A stretch of DNA of 64,000 bases from Toxoplasma gondii ME49. Taxonomy: Eukaryota > Apicomplexa > Conoidasida > Eucoccidiorida > Sarcocystidae. Location: NCBI RefSeq assembly GCF_000006565.2, contig NC_031477.1:5790183-5854182 (forward strand), in the 5' to 3' direction. Within the stretch, counting starts at the first letter, position 1, and every line of letters starts with the position of its first letter. Under the pieces are notes generated by a model that had not been told where the DNA came from, did no database searches, and saw only the letters and a list, made by a program, of their open reading frames with translations. The translations under genes were made by a program, and so were the position numbers. Below, piece after piece: positions 46,090 through 57,862 of the stretch.

Positions 46090-49000
46090 ATGATGGGCGG
46101 CGGCGACGGGGCGCCGCCTGCAGGCGGTTTATCCTTCCCTTCAGCGTCTGCGTTTCCTCCTCACCTTCCGTCTGTGCTGCCTTCTGGGGCTCCAGGCGTG
46201 TCAGACTTGGCGCCCCCGGTGCTGATGAACCCAGGCCTTATGGGCCTTGCCCTCGGATTGGGCGGCGCGCCGACCGCGGTCGGAGGAGCCTTTGGAGCCC
46301 AACCAGGCCCTCGGCCCTCAGGGCCTGAGGGGAAAGCTGCTGAAGCAGCTGGAGCCAATGGGTGGACCGAGCACGTGGGGAAGGACGGGAGAAGATACTA
46401 CTACAATGCTGCGGTAAGATCGAGGGGAAAGATTTACTCTGAATGATATCCGCTACAGTCGTGTTAGCAGGATCTAGTGCTGAAGTACAGCAGACGCTAA
46501 AAGAACTTCCGGCTGCTTTCTATGAGGAAGACAGGGGTAGGAGGCTCGGCTCGGTGGTGGCCGACGCCGTCAAGGGATCAAGAAAAAGTAACAACGCGTA
46601 TCGCCTATCAGGGTCGGTGTTTCTTGGCACACTGGCATGAGGCGTAAGGTTCCAGTCTGTACAAAATCCACGGATCGGTTTCCTGTTGGCCTGGCACCTG
46701 TTGAGTAACCAGATGAACGCTTTTTACGCCTGATGTGTGTGTATAACACTCGAATCTTTTGGCCCGACACCGAAGCACCGGAGAAGCCTGCCTTCCTGTC
46801 GAGAGGGAAAGAGAAAGCAGTGGCTTTTCACGCTTGTCTCGTCCGTGTAAACGACACTCATTGGGGAAGTTTATTCTCAATATCCTACGCTAGTGAGCGG
46901 ATTTCACATTGGTTATAGTCGAGCCGTAATGCAGATGGATTACTACTACCATTCGTATCTGCAGCGAGAGAACCCTCGACTCAAATGCTAAGCACCCCCG
47001 TACTCGCTGGTTCGCGATTGCGAAACACCAGTGTGATGGGGAGGAGGTCGCGGCAAGCGGACCCGTGTGTTTGCTGCAGGAACAGCGAAGAAGAGAAATC
47101 GATGAATCTCGCCTAGCCAGTGTTGCTGTCGGCGGCCCAGAAGCCAGTGCCGGGAAGAGCTCAGTCAATTCTTGTAGAAACGAAAGAGGATGTCAGAGGG
47201 ATGGATGCGTGTTCCCCTTCATCGTCTGCAGATGCAGAAACAGAGATGAGGCGCCGTTCCTCGGTTACACTCTACAAGAGTCAAACATCGTTTAAACACA
47301 CCAGGCGTCGACTGCTTCTAGCCTCCTCGCTAAGCAACAACATGCACCGAAACTCACTTTTCTTCTCGCACTCCGCCTTTGGCATTGAATCTATTACACA
47401 GCTCAACGCAGTGTAGATCGCAACAGATGGAGCTGGGGCTGCTTTCTTTGGCTGCATGTTGACAGACCCAGCAGAGCCAGTGGGAGAAGCCGGAGGCCAT
47501 GATGACTGAGGAGGAGAAGAAGGTATACAACAAGCTGGGATGGATAAAGTACTCGACAGCCGAGGGGAAGGAATACTGGTTCAGTTCGTATACGAAGAAG
47601 TCTACCTGGACGACGCCCAAGGAAGTCGACGAGTATCTCAAGGTGCGAGGAAATTTCGGACCTTTTTCTCAGGCGTCTCATGTGCCGTCAGTTTCTTTTG
47701 CTAGCGTTCCTCCCGCCTCTCGTCTGCTCCGTGGCCGGTCTGCTGTCTCTCCGTCTGCGTTTCTAAGCGCCCTTTTCCCTGTGGAGTCTCTATTCCTATT
47801 TGTTCTTCTCTCTTGCTTCCCCTCAGTCGTCTCTGTCTTCGTTGTCGTCGTACTTGCAAAAGCAGCCGAAGGAGGTCACATGAATCTCGTCACGGCTCTG
47901 CTGCCGGCTTCTGCCGACCAACCCTCGGCGCCGCGTCTCTCTGTGTTCACTCAAAAAAATATTGAAAGACCCTCGTTGAATACATGCTGTCCTTCTAGAT
48001 TTTCTTCTTCGCTGCGGCAACGGTACTGTCTTCTGCTTGCCCGAACTTCGGGATCTACACTTTGCTTGTCTCTTCGAAACAAAGAGTCCTGACCGCTCGC
48101 GAGTTTCTGCACAGCTTCGTCTGGGAGTTCGCCTTTCGCGTTTGCTCTTGTCGGGGGTTCGCGGTGCAAGGAGTTCTGGGCGTTGCAGCGTCGCATGCGG
48201 TGTGTTGTATGTTCTCTCAGCAACTGGAGGAGGAAAAGGAAGAATGGCCCAAGTTCACAAACAAGACAGAAGCTCGTCGGTGGATTGTTGTAAGCCCCGA
48301 CACTCGCAGTTTCCCTGTGGTTGTCTCTCGCCTCTCAGCTTCATTCACGACGTATTCCTCTCTCAACCTTTGTGCAAGGTGTGGGGGTGCGGCTGCGTGA
48401 TCCGTACAAGTTCCGGGTGCCTTTCTGCTTCTCGTTCTTTCTACATTCGCAGTTTGGGTCTTGGTCTTTTGTGCCCTGCCGCGCCGTGACCCTCAGTGGT
48501 GCGCCCCGCTTCGGTTTGTTGGACGGGAACGTCTATCCGTATTACGCGCTCCAGGGTGCTCGTAGTGCAGGCATAAAGAACGTGATCGACTTCCCCTTTC
48601 TTCTGTCTGGCCTCCATCACATAGCCTTGGTAGTTAGACACCGCGTGCATTGCTCCACTTCTGGAACGGTAGAGTTTGCCTTGGCAGTGAAACAGAAAAA
48701 GTCTCCGTTGACTGTTCGGTGTGCACCTGTCCTCTCTCTCTTTTGTCCAGCAACCTCACTCGGGTCCGTTGTGTCTCTCCATGTCTCCAGAAACTGTTTG
48801 AACTGAAGAAATTCCCGCCGCGAATCAACTGGGAAAATGCAGTCAAGTTTCTGGAGACGGACAAGCGATGGGAGAGCTTCAAGATCCTCACGAGGGGCGA
48901 ACGAAAGCAATCCTTCAGCGAGTTCATGAGTCAAAGACAGAAAAAGACGGCGGACAGTACGAGGAAGAAAAGGCAGGAGGTAAGTCTGAGAAGTCGAGAA

Positions 49001-52000
49001 GAACGGAGTGCGGGGCAAAAACAAAGAATGTAGACCGTTTCTCCGCGGCTCCCAGAAGAGAGGCGAAAGAGGACGGATATGCAGAAGAGGGAGGAAACGG
49101 ACATCCCGCCCCATCTCTTCCGTGTCTTTCGTTTCTTCTACTCAGTCGCTGATTCATCGAAGTGTCAACATTCTTTTCCTGGGCAGACTGCGGTTTCTCC
49201 GGTCGAAATTTCTTGTCACCTTCGCAGCCGAAGACGTATGTCGTCTTGTCACGCAACAAACTGGCTTTTTCGTGCTCGTCTCTTGTTTCGGTCCTTGTAG
49301 GCCCGCGATGCCCTGGCACAGGCCCTCCAGAACTGGGAAGAACTCGCTCCTGGCACGACTTACATGTAAGTCTAAAAGCCTTTGCTGTTTTTCTCGTGCT
49401 TCTCGGTGCACTCCGTTCGCCTCTTTGTGATCGCCCTCAACCATCTGTGCCTCCGCTTCACAGCAACGATGTGATTGTGACCAAGCAGAAGAGATTTTTG
49501 TGCTGACGACCCTCTTACAAAAAACAACACGGTTTTTCCGAGCTGTCGCGTTTGTCACGTCCCTTTCTCTTTCGCATCTTTTGCCTCCCTCGTAGTCGTG
49601 GGCGCCTGCTTGAAGTTTGTTAAAAATACAAGTGGAAGCCGCAGTTAAAATATGTTCCCCATGATCTGCATGTCCAGCAGGCAGTCTCGCTGTTCTCGGT
49701 TCCCGTCATGTCCTCCAGAACCGTGGAGGCGACGACGAGTGAAGTACCTGGGGCTCTTCTGTGTCTTTTTTTATCGTTCTCGCTTTCATTGTCTGGACTT
49801 GCGTGCTGCTCTGCTTCAGTGCCATGGCGGATAAGATGCACGAACAAGAGTGGTGGACCTTCCTCACGGAGCAGGAGCGAGATGACTTTTTTCAGGACTA
49901 CATGGAGGAGTTTGACAAGCGCCACCGGGAGCTCTTCAAGAAAAAAAGGAAGAAGGATGTCGAAACAGTAAGCGCCTTACCTGTCTTCCCCTGCTAGACG
50001 TGCATTTTTCACCACCACCTGGTGCCACCCGCTCTTCGTGGGCTCTTCTCTCACGTTCGCGAGAAGCCAAGAGAAGAAGCGCAGTTGTGGAGTCGCTTCT
50101 AAATACGAGGCTGGGACGCCATCGTACCTCTCGCTTATTTGCGTCGCTCCCGGCCATTACGCAGCTGCCGACGAAGCGTGACGCGCGGTCTCTGCCGCAT
50201 TTTGGGAGTACATTCTTCCCGTCGACTTCTGTGTAGTCTCTTGAGGTGCGCGCACCCGTGTAGGGTGCAGTTGCGCCGTTTACGGTATTGTAGGCTGTTT
50301 TGGGAATTGTCTGTGAAATTCATTGTCAGGTAAGTTTCGACCTGCACCGGTTTTCAACACAAGTTTTCGGAGAAAAACGCGTCAATTTTTGATCAGTAGT
50401 TGTTTTTTGCTTCGGCTGTCTCCAGGACAGCGTCCTCTGAAGTGCTCTCTTGGTTTTTTCGCAGGTCGAGAAGATTCTCGACAAGCGCAGCGCCGAGTTC
50501 GATTACCGCCGCAAGTAAGGCACTCCGAAAAAGGGTATGCAAGCCAGGCAGGCTGAAGGAGCCGGCGTCGGCAAACGACGAGGGGACCGCCACACGGAGG
50601 AAAAGCGGGGGAGGTGTGTTTCCGTGGACAGCAGTTCCCGCGCCAGACAGAAGCAGAGCCAAAAGGGAAGCTTTTGCCCGGAAGACCAAGGAGACATGCA
50701 CAAATCGGGAGAGAACGAGAGGCTACATCAAACAGCATGTGCCAACCGTGGATATACGAGGAACAGCTTCGTTGGCAAGTACAGCGCAGGAGACATCCAG
50801 AGAAAACGCTCGATTTTCTAGATATCTTCGTTGTTCCCCTTCCATCTTTTGTTGCCTGTGGCGCGGCCGTTCTTGCGATGTTTCTGTCTCGCAGATGGGT
50901 AGACGTCAGAGACGAGCTTTTCGCCATTCCAGAGCTGTCAACAGTGCTCAGACTCGACATTCTGCAGTAAGAAGAGTGGAAGAGTCGGGGCAAAGGGGCT
51001 TGTTCCAAGCAGATTTCATGCACAGCATACTCTTCGCACGATCGGCATGTAGCCGCTGCTATACACTCAATCAAGATTCGCGCGTTCTTGCGACGTCGCG
51101 TTCTCTGTAGGTATCTTGGGGGGGGGGCTGTTCAGTACCCGACGCTCTTGCTTGTGCTTCCCGAGAGCGTGTGTGTTTTTTCTTGGGGAGAAAAGGGTGG
51201 AGAGCGAGGACAGGTAGACGTGACAGGGGAGAAAACAGGAGATAGAAGCGGCAAGGCAGACGCAGCAAAAGGGAGGTAATGCACTAGGAAGAAGGAGGAG
51301 CGCAGGAGAAGCACGCAACACAGGGAAGGAGGTGGCAAGGCAAATGAGAAAAAGAGACACGAAGGCGAAAGAGAAGGTGGTACCTGAGAGGCAATCTCAA
51401 CCACTGCCGTGCACAAACGGAAAGAAAGCAGACGAGGAAACAGTAGATGGCGGTCACTGTTTCAAATGCGTGTTTTCGCAGAGTCTGGGAGAACTGGGTG
51501 GAGCATGGTTATGCTGATGAAAGGAGGAATCGCCGTCACGTTGTTTTTCGCCGAGAAAGGAAGCGCCGGGATGCTTTCCGCTCCCTTCTTGACGAGGCTG
51601 CGAAGAAAGGTGAGATGAATCTAGGAGAGGAAAGACACTGTTGGGGAAGAAAGACAGATGGAGAAGAGAGACCGACGAGGCACGCTTCGTGAGAATATTG
51701 AGAATGGTTGAGCACCTCTCGGGACACCGGACTGAGGCCGTGCGGGTCCCTGGTGAGAGGCAGGGGGCCTCTCTTCTCGGGGGGCGAGATGAGAGGAGAG
51801 AGAGGTGGGACTAACCTTCTCTCATTTGTAAATGACGGGGCTGTGGTAAATCGCCAGCCGCAGTGGAGACGAGCGTTCACGTCTTTCGCGCGCTTCCCTC
51901 GGTAACATTCCTTCCGTATTTCTTCGGATGATCTTCTTCCCTCAGGAGAGTTGACGGCGAAGACAGAGTGGCCCGACTTTGTTGCTCAAATCGTGAACGA

Positions 52001-53218
52001 TCCGAGGTACTACCAGATGGTCGGCCAGGGAGGCTCCACGCCACGCGAGCTTTTCGAAGACGCCGTCGACAATCTGAAGGAAGAGTATCAGAGGCAAAAG
52101 CCTGTGATCCTTGATTGCCTGAAAAGAGCCGGTCTGGAACTTGATTCCCCGTCTCTCACGTTTGAGGAGTAAGTCGGCATCCACTGGAAGAGGCAAAAAC
52201 CGAGACCACGAAGGCGCCTGCGGCGGTTCCATTCTTTTTGGCATGGGGCGGAGCGCGCTGCAGGTTGCCACGAAGGATTTCCTAGGTATCAGCATGTGTG
52301 TAGTGAGCTGCTGGTTAGAGACTTTTACTTACGAGTTTATACTACGCGTCGTTTTCCTGGTGTAAATCGTGAATGTCGTACATACTGACCAAGCTCGCAT
52401 CTGAGTCGTCGTCTTTTCTCGGACTCGCTGCAGCATCGGGGACAGTTGAGCGGTAAGCAGGTAAAGCGACACAGCGGGAATGGAGTGTGCCACAGCATCG
52501 TGAAGGCGTTTCGGCGTGTATAGCCTTGGTCCCTGTTTCAGACCGTGAGCGGGGGTGGGAGTCCCCGTGGCGCCTCCGTGAGGATTCAGGAGAGAAAGGC
52601 TGCGTCAGCGTTCTCGTGTCTGCTCTGCCTCTCAGGTTCTACAGCGCGCTTTGCACGTGCGAAGGAATGAAAGGCGTTTCACTTATGAACGCCAAACTGA
52701 CGTTCGAATCGCTGACGTCTCCGGCTCGCGATCGAGGTAGAAGCGGCGAACACGGGGCCGCGAGCGGGACACGAAACCCTGTGGCAACTGAGGACGTTTC
52801 TCGACGGGAGAGCACGAGTCCGCGGCGGACGACCGCATGTCGAGCTCTACTGGCGAGGGAGACAAAGGAGACGAGGGTCGGGGGCCACTCGGGGTCGGCC
52901 ACTTCGAGTCGAAGAAGGAGAGACAGCCCGAGGGGGAGAGACAGAGAGAGAGAAACAGAGAGGGAGTCGAGCAGAAAAGACGGGAGCTCGAGCAGTTCCT
53001 CGTACTCCGGCTCTTCGCTGCGAGGAGAGGGACGCGGACGCGAGAGGAGAAGCGCGTCGAGACAGACAGAGAGGGACGGACCGGGGGACCGACACAGAGG
53101 GCGCAGTCGAAGCAGAGAAGGAGAGAGAAAGAGGAGAAGAAGCCATGCATCGTCGAGGAGTTCGTCGCCCAGAGGAAAGGGCAGGAAAGACGACGGCAAG
53201 CGAAAAAGAAGACACTGA
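46090..53218 (+). CDS. PRP40: Prp40-type pre-mRNA splicing factor (WW-FF protein with RS tail)
   Basis: Eleven exons join in phase: 46090-46413, 47466-47642, 48221-48289, 48791-48979, 49301-49365, 49820-49967, 50465-50514, 50895-50966, 51482-51609, 51946-52168, 52636-53218 (675 aa). After a Gly/Pro/Ala-rich leader come two WW domains, W92 with W114 (WTEHVGKDGRRYYYNA..QSQW, split by intron 1) and W134 with W156 (GWIKYSTAEGKEYWFSSYTK..W). FF-repeat sequence fills about 168-510; examples are INWENAVKFLETDKRWESFK, EWWTFLTEQERDDFFQDYME, WVDVRDELFAIPELSTVLRL and WPDFVAQIVNDPRYYQMVGQ. Prp40 is a U1 snRNP-associated factor that bridges the 5' splice site and branch-point proteins and contacts the polymerase II tail through its WW/FF domains. 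The last exon ends in an Arg/Ser-rich tail (residues about 500-675) that fungal Prp40 lacks. ATG 46090 is followed at once by a second ATG; either may be used. Confidence 0.93.
51118..51127. repeat. Poly-G run of 10 in a Prp40 intron
   Basis: Ten consecutive G residues lie in the intron between the exons ending at 50966 and starting at 51482. Length is likely variable. Confidence 0.85.
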
Positions 53219-55506
53219 TGAGGAGACATAACGAACGAGAGGAGAGACCGCGGAAGGGAAGCCTCGACGAGGAAAGGACGTTTTCGTAAGAAAGGGAACA
53301 AGAACCAGCAAAACTTCGTTCCCGCTCTTGAAAGTCTTGTCGGTGGCAGAGTGCATGCAGCCATGGATTTAAGAGGCCCCCTTGCTACAGGGATTGCGTT
53401 AGGATTTTTCTGGTCACGTGCTCTCTTAGGGTTTCGTGTGAAACAGGTTCATTTTCTCTTTTAGTCTGCGGGCGATGCCTCAATGCGGCATCTGTTTTTC
53501 TGCCAGGGGTACGCTCCTCTTCACCTTTCCGCTCTCCTTCGTTCGAGCTTCTCCTCTACGGTGTTCCTTACATGCATACGTACCTTCCTATTGCTTTTTT
53601 GATTGGAGACGTGCACACATGTTTCTACCTACCGATGCGGGAATCTTGCACTTTCCTCACTTTGACTGCATCAACTTAGCTCGTGTTCGTTTCCTTCCGT
53701 TCTCCTGCTTCCCTTGTTTGTACCTGGTTCCGCTCCTCTTCTTGTTCTTCTTCTTTGCCCATTGTGCTCTATTCCGTTCTTCGGTGTTCATGTCTTTTTT
53801 CTCGCCTTCGAACTTGCAATCCTGCAGCCCTCCTCTCTCCATTTTTCCTATGTTTCGTCTGATCCTTCCACTCGAGGGTTTATGATTCTTTCATCCGTCA
53901 TATCCCCCGTGTATGTATGTTCCTTTGTCTTCGTTCTTGTGCTTTCGTGCCCTTTGGCCTCTGTATCAGTGGTATTCATGGGAACTGTAATCATTAAATG
54001 CCGTTCCTGCCCAAAGAACTGAATCCCTAGAAAGCATAGATGGACTTTCAGAAAATCTGGCAGATTCCGTCCGTGCTGTAGAGAAATGAGAACAGGCAAT
54101 CTGCAGTGCCAACTTCCTAGGACAGACTTTGCCTGGCTCAAAAAGAATAACGCAAATAGACTGCACATGCGAAGTGGGTCGAGCATCAGAGCCCGTGACA
54201 AATTCTGTATGCTTCTTTTCTACGTGTGGTAGATAATATTCCTTTTATTGGCGCGAGAAAAAAACGCGCCAGTAATTCGTTAATTCTTGTAGCGAGCCAG
54301 AGGAGTTTCGTGAGGAAACAGAAGAGAAAGATGCCCATGACCAGGAATCAGATGCGAAGAAGATGAGAGAAAACAGAACAAGGAACACGAGAGAAGACAA
54401 TTTTCACGAATTCTTTTTTCGCGTACTGTGAATGATTCTGCGACATGACTCAGAAGAAGGAGGGATACGTGCCTGATTATCTCGCACGCGCATTCGTTCT
54501 TGAAAATACTGCATTCGCATACGGTGCAGACATTGTCTCTTTACATCTCTGTTGATGCTGAGTGGCTCCCGTAGCTCTCCTCCCTCTACTCCACCTGAAC
54601 CCTCCTCGGAGAGAAGTAAGCTGGCAGTCTTTACCTAGGTTACATACATCAGTGTCCTTCCAAGAGGGAAGTGCCTTGACCACGTTGACAACACATTCAC
54701 CGGTGGCTAACTCATTAAGTACCTTAGCGGTTTTGTGTGCGATAAAGTAGGTCGGTACAAGTGCAATTCGTTCGCACACTTCTTCGAATGCGGATCTGTA
54801 CATTCTTTTCTCCCTACGTGACTCTTTTTTTCCGTACTTACTGGACTTCAGTCTCACTGCTGGGACCTCTTTTTGGCCCGCACCACGACTCCTTATTGTC
54901 CACACAGGTTCTTGTCGGTTTGCCTTTCCTCTTTGTTATTCCCCCGTCTGTCACCCTGGCCCAGCGACCGATTTTCATCATTTGCGCTTTCTCTTTCCCT
55001 TCGAGCTTCGATTTGTTCTTTAGTCCATTGCACCTCCCTTTGGGTTGTCTGCTATCCGTCTCGTCTTCTGTATTTCTTTTGCTGTGGTGCCGGTCTGTTG
55101 TTACCGTATATAGTCTTTTTCCCGCCTTCGGCCCAGCACCGGCTACCTTCCAATTCGATTGGTCAAGCAGCCAACTGGCCATTCTCTGGGTCTTCCAAAA
55201 TTTCTTCTACTCGCTGGGGCAATCTGCGTTGCTATGCTTGCAGCAGATGGCAAAATCCGAGGGTGCCACCGTTCTGCCACGCGAGAATGAATTATGCTTA
55301 AGCTCAGAGAATTACAGCTCTCTGTGGTTGGTATACAGTTACAACATGGAACCGACCGCGAGACACCGTTCTGTGTGTCTCCCTGTAGAGTCCTGAAGGT
55401 CCGCCTTTTTCTTCACTACGCGCATTGAGCTCATACCACAGATTGTCGGGTAGCGAGATGGTCCTCCCAGGAGGAGCAGAGATCCCGGTCGGCAGTCGTG
55501 GTCACG
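53219..55506. other. Intergenic; one weak minus-strand candidate exon
   Basis: This stretch follows the Prp40 stop. Pyrimidine-rich open frames on the plus strand (53475-53885, 54761-55396) look like composition artefacts. One minus-strand frame, 54804-54640 (AFEEVCERIALVPTYFIAHK and onward), is more protein-like and ends at a possible donor CTAG|GTAAAG. It has no second exon that I can find, so it is not called as a gene. Confidence 0.3.
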
Positions 55507-57238
55507 ATGATGGCAAAATATGTGACTTTTGTGTCTAGTTCGCCGCGGTATCGTGAGGAACTGGCTCGCCTATTGTGGTTGGACGTTCGTTTTTTCCCTG
55601 ACGTCAACCTCACTGCCTTGAAGAAGGCTGTGAACATGACACATCACGTAGGCGCACTGACGAGGCCTGACCTTTTCGTCGACCCGCGTGCGAGCGCGGA
55701 AGGACTGGCCTGCTACGAGGGTCAAGCGAGGCAAACAACATTACATCCTCGCTTGGCCCGTGCGAGTGAATTAGTGCCGACGCCGAGAATAGATCTTTTC
55801 CGATTTTGCCGTTGCACACACATAATCCCAGCTGACAGCATACTTTTCTGCCTCTTTGTGGACACGGAAGCCCGGCGAACTCGACGCACAGTGATTCTAC
55901 TATCCAGGCTACGATCCAGCGAAGTATGAAAACCAGTTTTCCATGTTCCATTCCATCCGGCGGGCGCCACATGGCCTGCAGCGTCACCAAGCCGTAAGTG
56001 ATCCTTTCCAGAACGACATGACACCACCTAAACTACCTCCAGAACTAGTGTTTTGTGAGCAGTGCCAGTTAGTGGAAGCAAACTCGGCCGTTGTGCAGAA
56101 ACCCGTGTTCCGGCACACACGTAAGGTGGAAACAGGGGGCTCATTGGCAGCCTTCAAGTAGTTACAGTGTTGGAACAGCTCCTGCAGGCGCTCTGCGGAA
56201 ATTCATTTGCGCATCCTTGTACAACAACGGCACCTAGAGCTCTCAAAACCTACGCACATAAGCTGGAGTAAGAGTGTATTCTTTAAAAATAGGTATTATC
56301 GATGGGACTGACGCTGAGAGGCTGGCTAAGCAAGCCTCGACTCGTAAGCGATTTCTCGTGTCCCCTGCACATTCGCCATATTTTATACGCATACCTCATA
56401 CTAATGGGATGTCGTATGCGCACTCATCAACTCGTGAGAGATGGGGAAGTCGCGCGGTCCTGAAACTCGGCAGGATTGTCGTATGTTTTCTTAGACTCAG
56501 AACTACCGGAAGGTGCTACTCACAGGCATCGGCAGGTCAGGCGACTTGCGACCACGGGAATAACATAGCAACCGGCCTAGCGTGTCCCTATTAACGCTGG
56601 GGACACGTTGGCACCTCTACTTTTTCAGAGCGTCTACGTATAGCTTGAATTTGCTGACACGCACAAATACTGCAGGACGCCCAACTCGAAGGCTCACACA
56701 TGTACATCCTGCACCTTGGAACGATTCTTGCCTTTGCAAATTCATCTGCGCTAGCATCGAGAATCAGTCCCTGGACTCTCCAAGCTGGTACTTGATTTTT
56801 GCCTGTTAAGCGTCGCTGTCTGCCGAAATTGTCGGGCTTGCCATTCGCTCACATTCTGACAGCTACCCCATTCCTCCCCCTGCGTCCCCCCTCCGCGAGT
56901 ATGCAGTGCTGTCAAGAAACACCGACAGGCAACGCGTGTCGAGACCCTGTGACGGTCAAATACCTCTTCCGTTTGTCATGTCGACAGCAGCCGCGCCCAT
57001 TTTCGCAAAGCCTGCGATGGATTAAAAGTAACAAGGCAACTGTGGACAAGGCTTCCCCCTAGAGATTCTTCCTTTCAGCGTTGACACCCCTAAGGGGCTG
57101 AGAAGAGCGTGGGTCTTCGTTCCGCGCGTTCTGCTTGGGCCGCACGCCGACCTGCTGTGCCACGCTCGATGCAAGCTGGCCTGCTTTCGCAAGTTCGGAA
57201 AACAGGGCAAGCTTGACATTGAAACCACGCCAGCATAG
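55507..57238 (+). CDS. Small conserved-looking four-exon protein, unknown function
   Basis: Exons 55507-55720, 55908-55993, 56676-56787 and 57063-57238 join in phase (1, 0, 1) to 195 aa. Splice sites are good: GAGG|GTCAAG, TATCCAG, GCC|GTAAGT, CTGCAG, CTG|GTACTT, CCCTAG. Sequence across the junctions is continuous and protein-like: YREELARLLWLDVRFFPDVN, then YDPAKYENQFSMFHSIRRAP, then MYILHLGTILAFANSSAL (about residues 109-126, the only hydrophobic stretch and a possible membrane span), then RRAWVFVPRVLLGPHADLLC and a basic C-terminus. Start choice: the first of two adjacent ATGs (acgATGATGG); an upstream exon is not excluded. I recognise no family. Size, aromatic content and basic residues would suit a mitochondrial complex or ribosome accessory subunit, but that is a guess. 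Confidence 0.6.
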
Positions 57239-57862
57239 ACAAGAAGGAGTTAATGAGAAAGCGACAGCGGCGGTCTCAAGATGACGGAGCTAAAGAAGCA
57301 ACACGGAACAGTACGGTAGTCGGGAGCGAGCGACCAGCGCCTTGCAACGCATTTGTATCGCCGTTTCCTGATCGAGTTGTTTGTGTTCTAACCCAACTAC
57401 TTTCATAGAACCCCGCTCCCCTACAAACCAGTACTGACTGGATCCCCCGTTGGCCTGTAAGCGGTCTCACTCGCTGGGTCGGTGCTCCCACAGGCCTTCC
57501 TCAAAACACTCTAACTAATTCTCCTGTCTCTTGTCGCCTTCCACACCTTCGCCGTTTGTCCACTGCCCGCCAAGACAAGCTTGCGTTCGGGTCTTCGTCT
57601 TCGTGGCGTCCTCTCTTTCTCAGTGTTTTGCTTTTGTCGTTGTTCCTTTCTCTTCCTCTTATTTTCCATCCGCGACGTTTCGTTGTCAGCTGCCTCGGTG
57701 TCTCTGCTTGGCCGGGCTTCCCTTGCTAGCGCGACTCGTTGAGGCACAAATTGTTTCGGTGTCCTCCACTACATACGGTGCTCCTTGTACCAACCAATGA
57801 AGCTGGACTGCGTGCCGAACCCAAAGTGATTCTACGTAGATGGTGAATGCGTGTGAAACACT
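57239..57862. promoter_or_regulatory. Probable promoter/5' leader of the RRLAE-motif gene
   Basis: This 0.6 kb lies between the previous stop and ATG 57863. It becomes strongly pyrimidine-rich from about 57520 to 57720, as is common in coccidian leaders. No defined element can be assigned. Confidence 0.35.

Noticed and set aside
54761..55396. 211-codon plus-strand ORF rich in Phe/Leu/Ser/Cys
   Set aside because: Non-ATG start and T/C-rich DNA make the hydrophobic reading a composition artefact.
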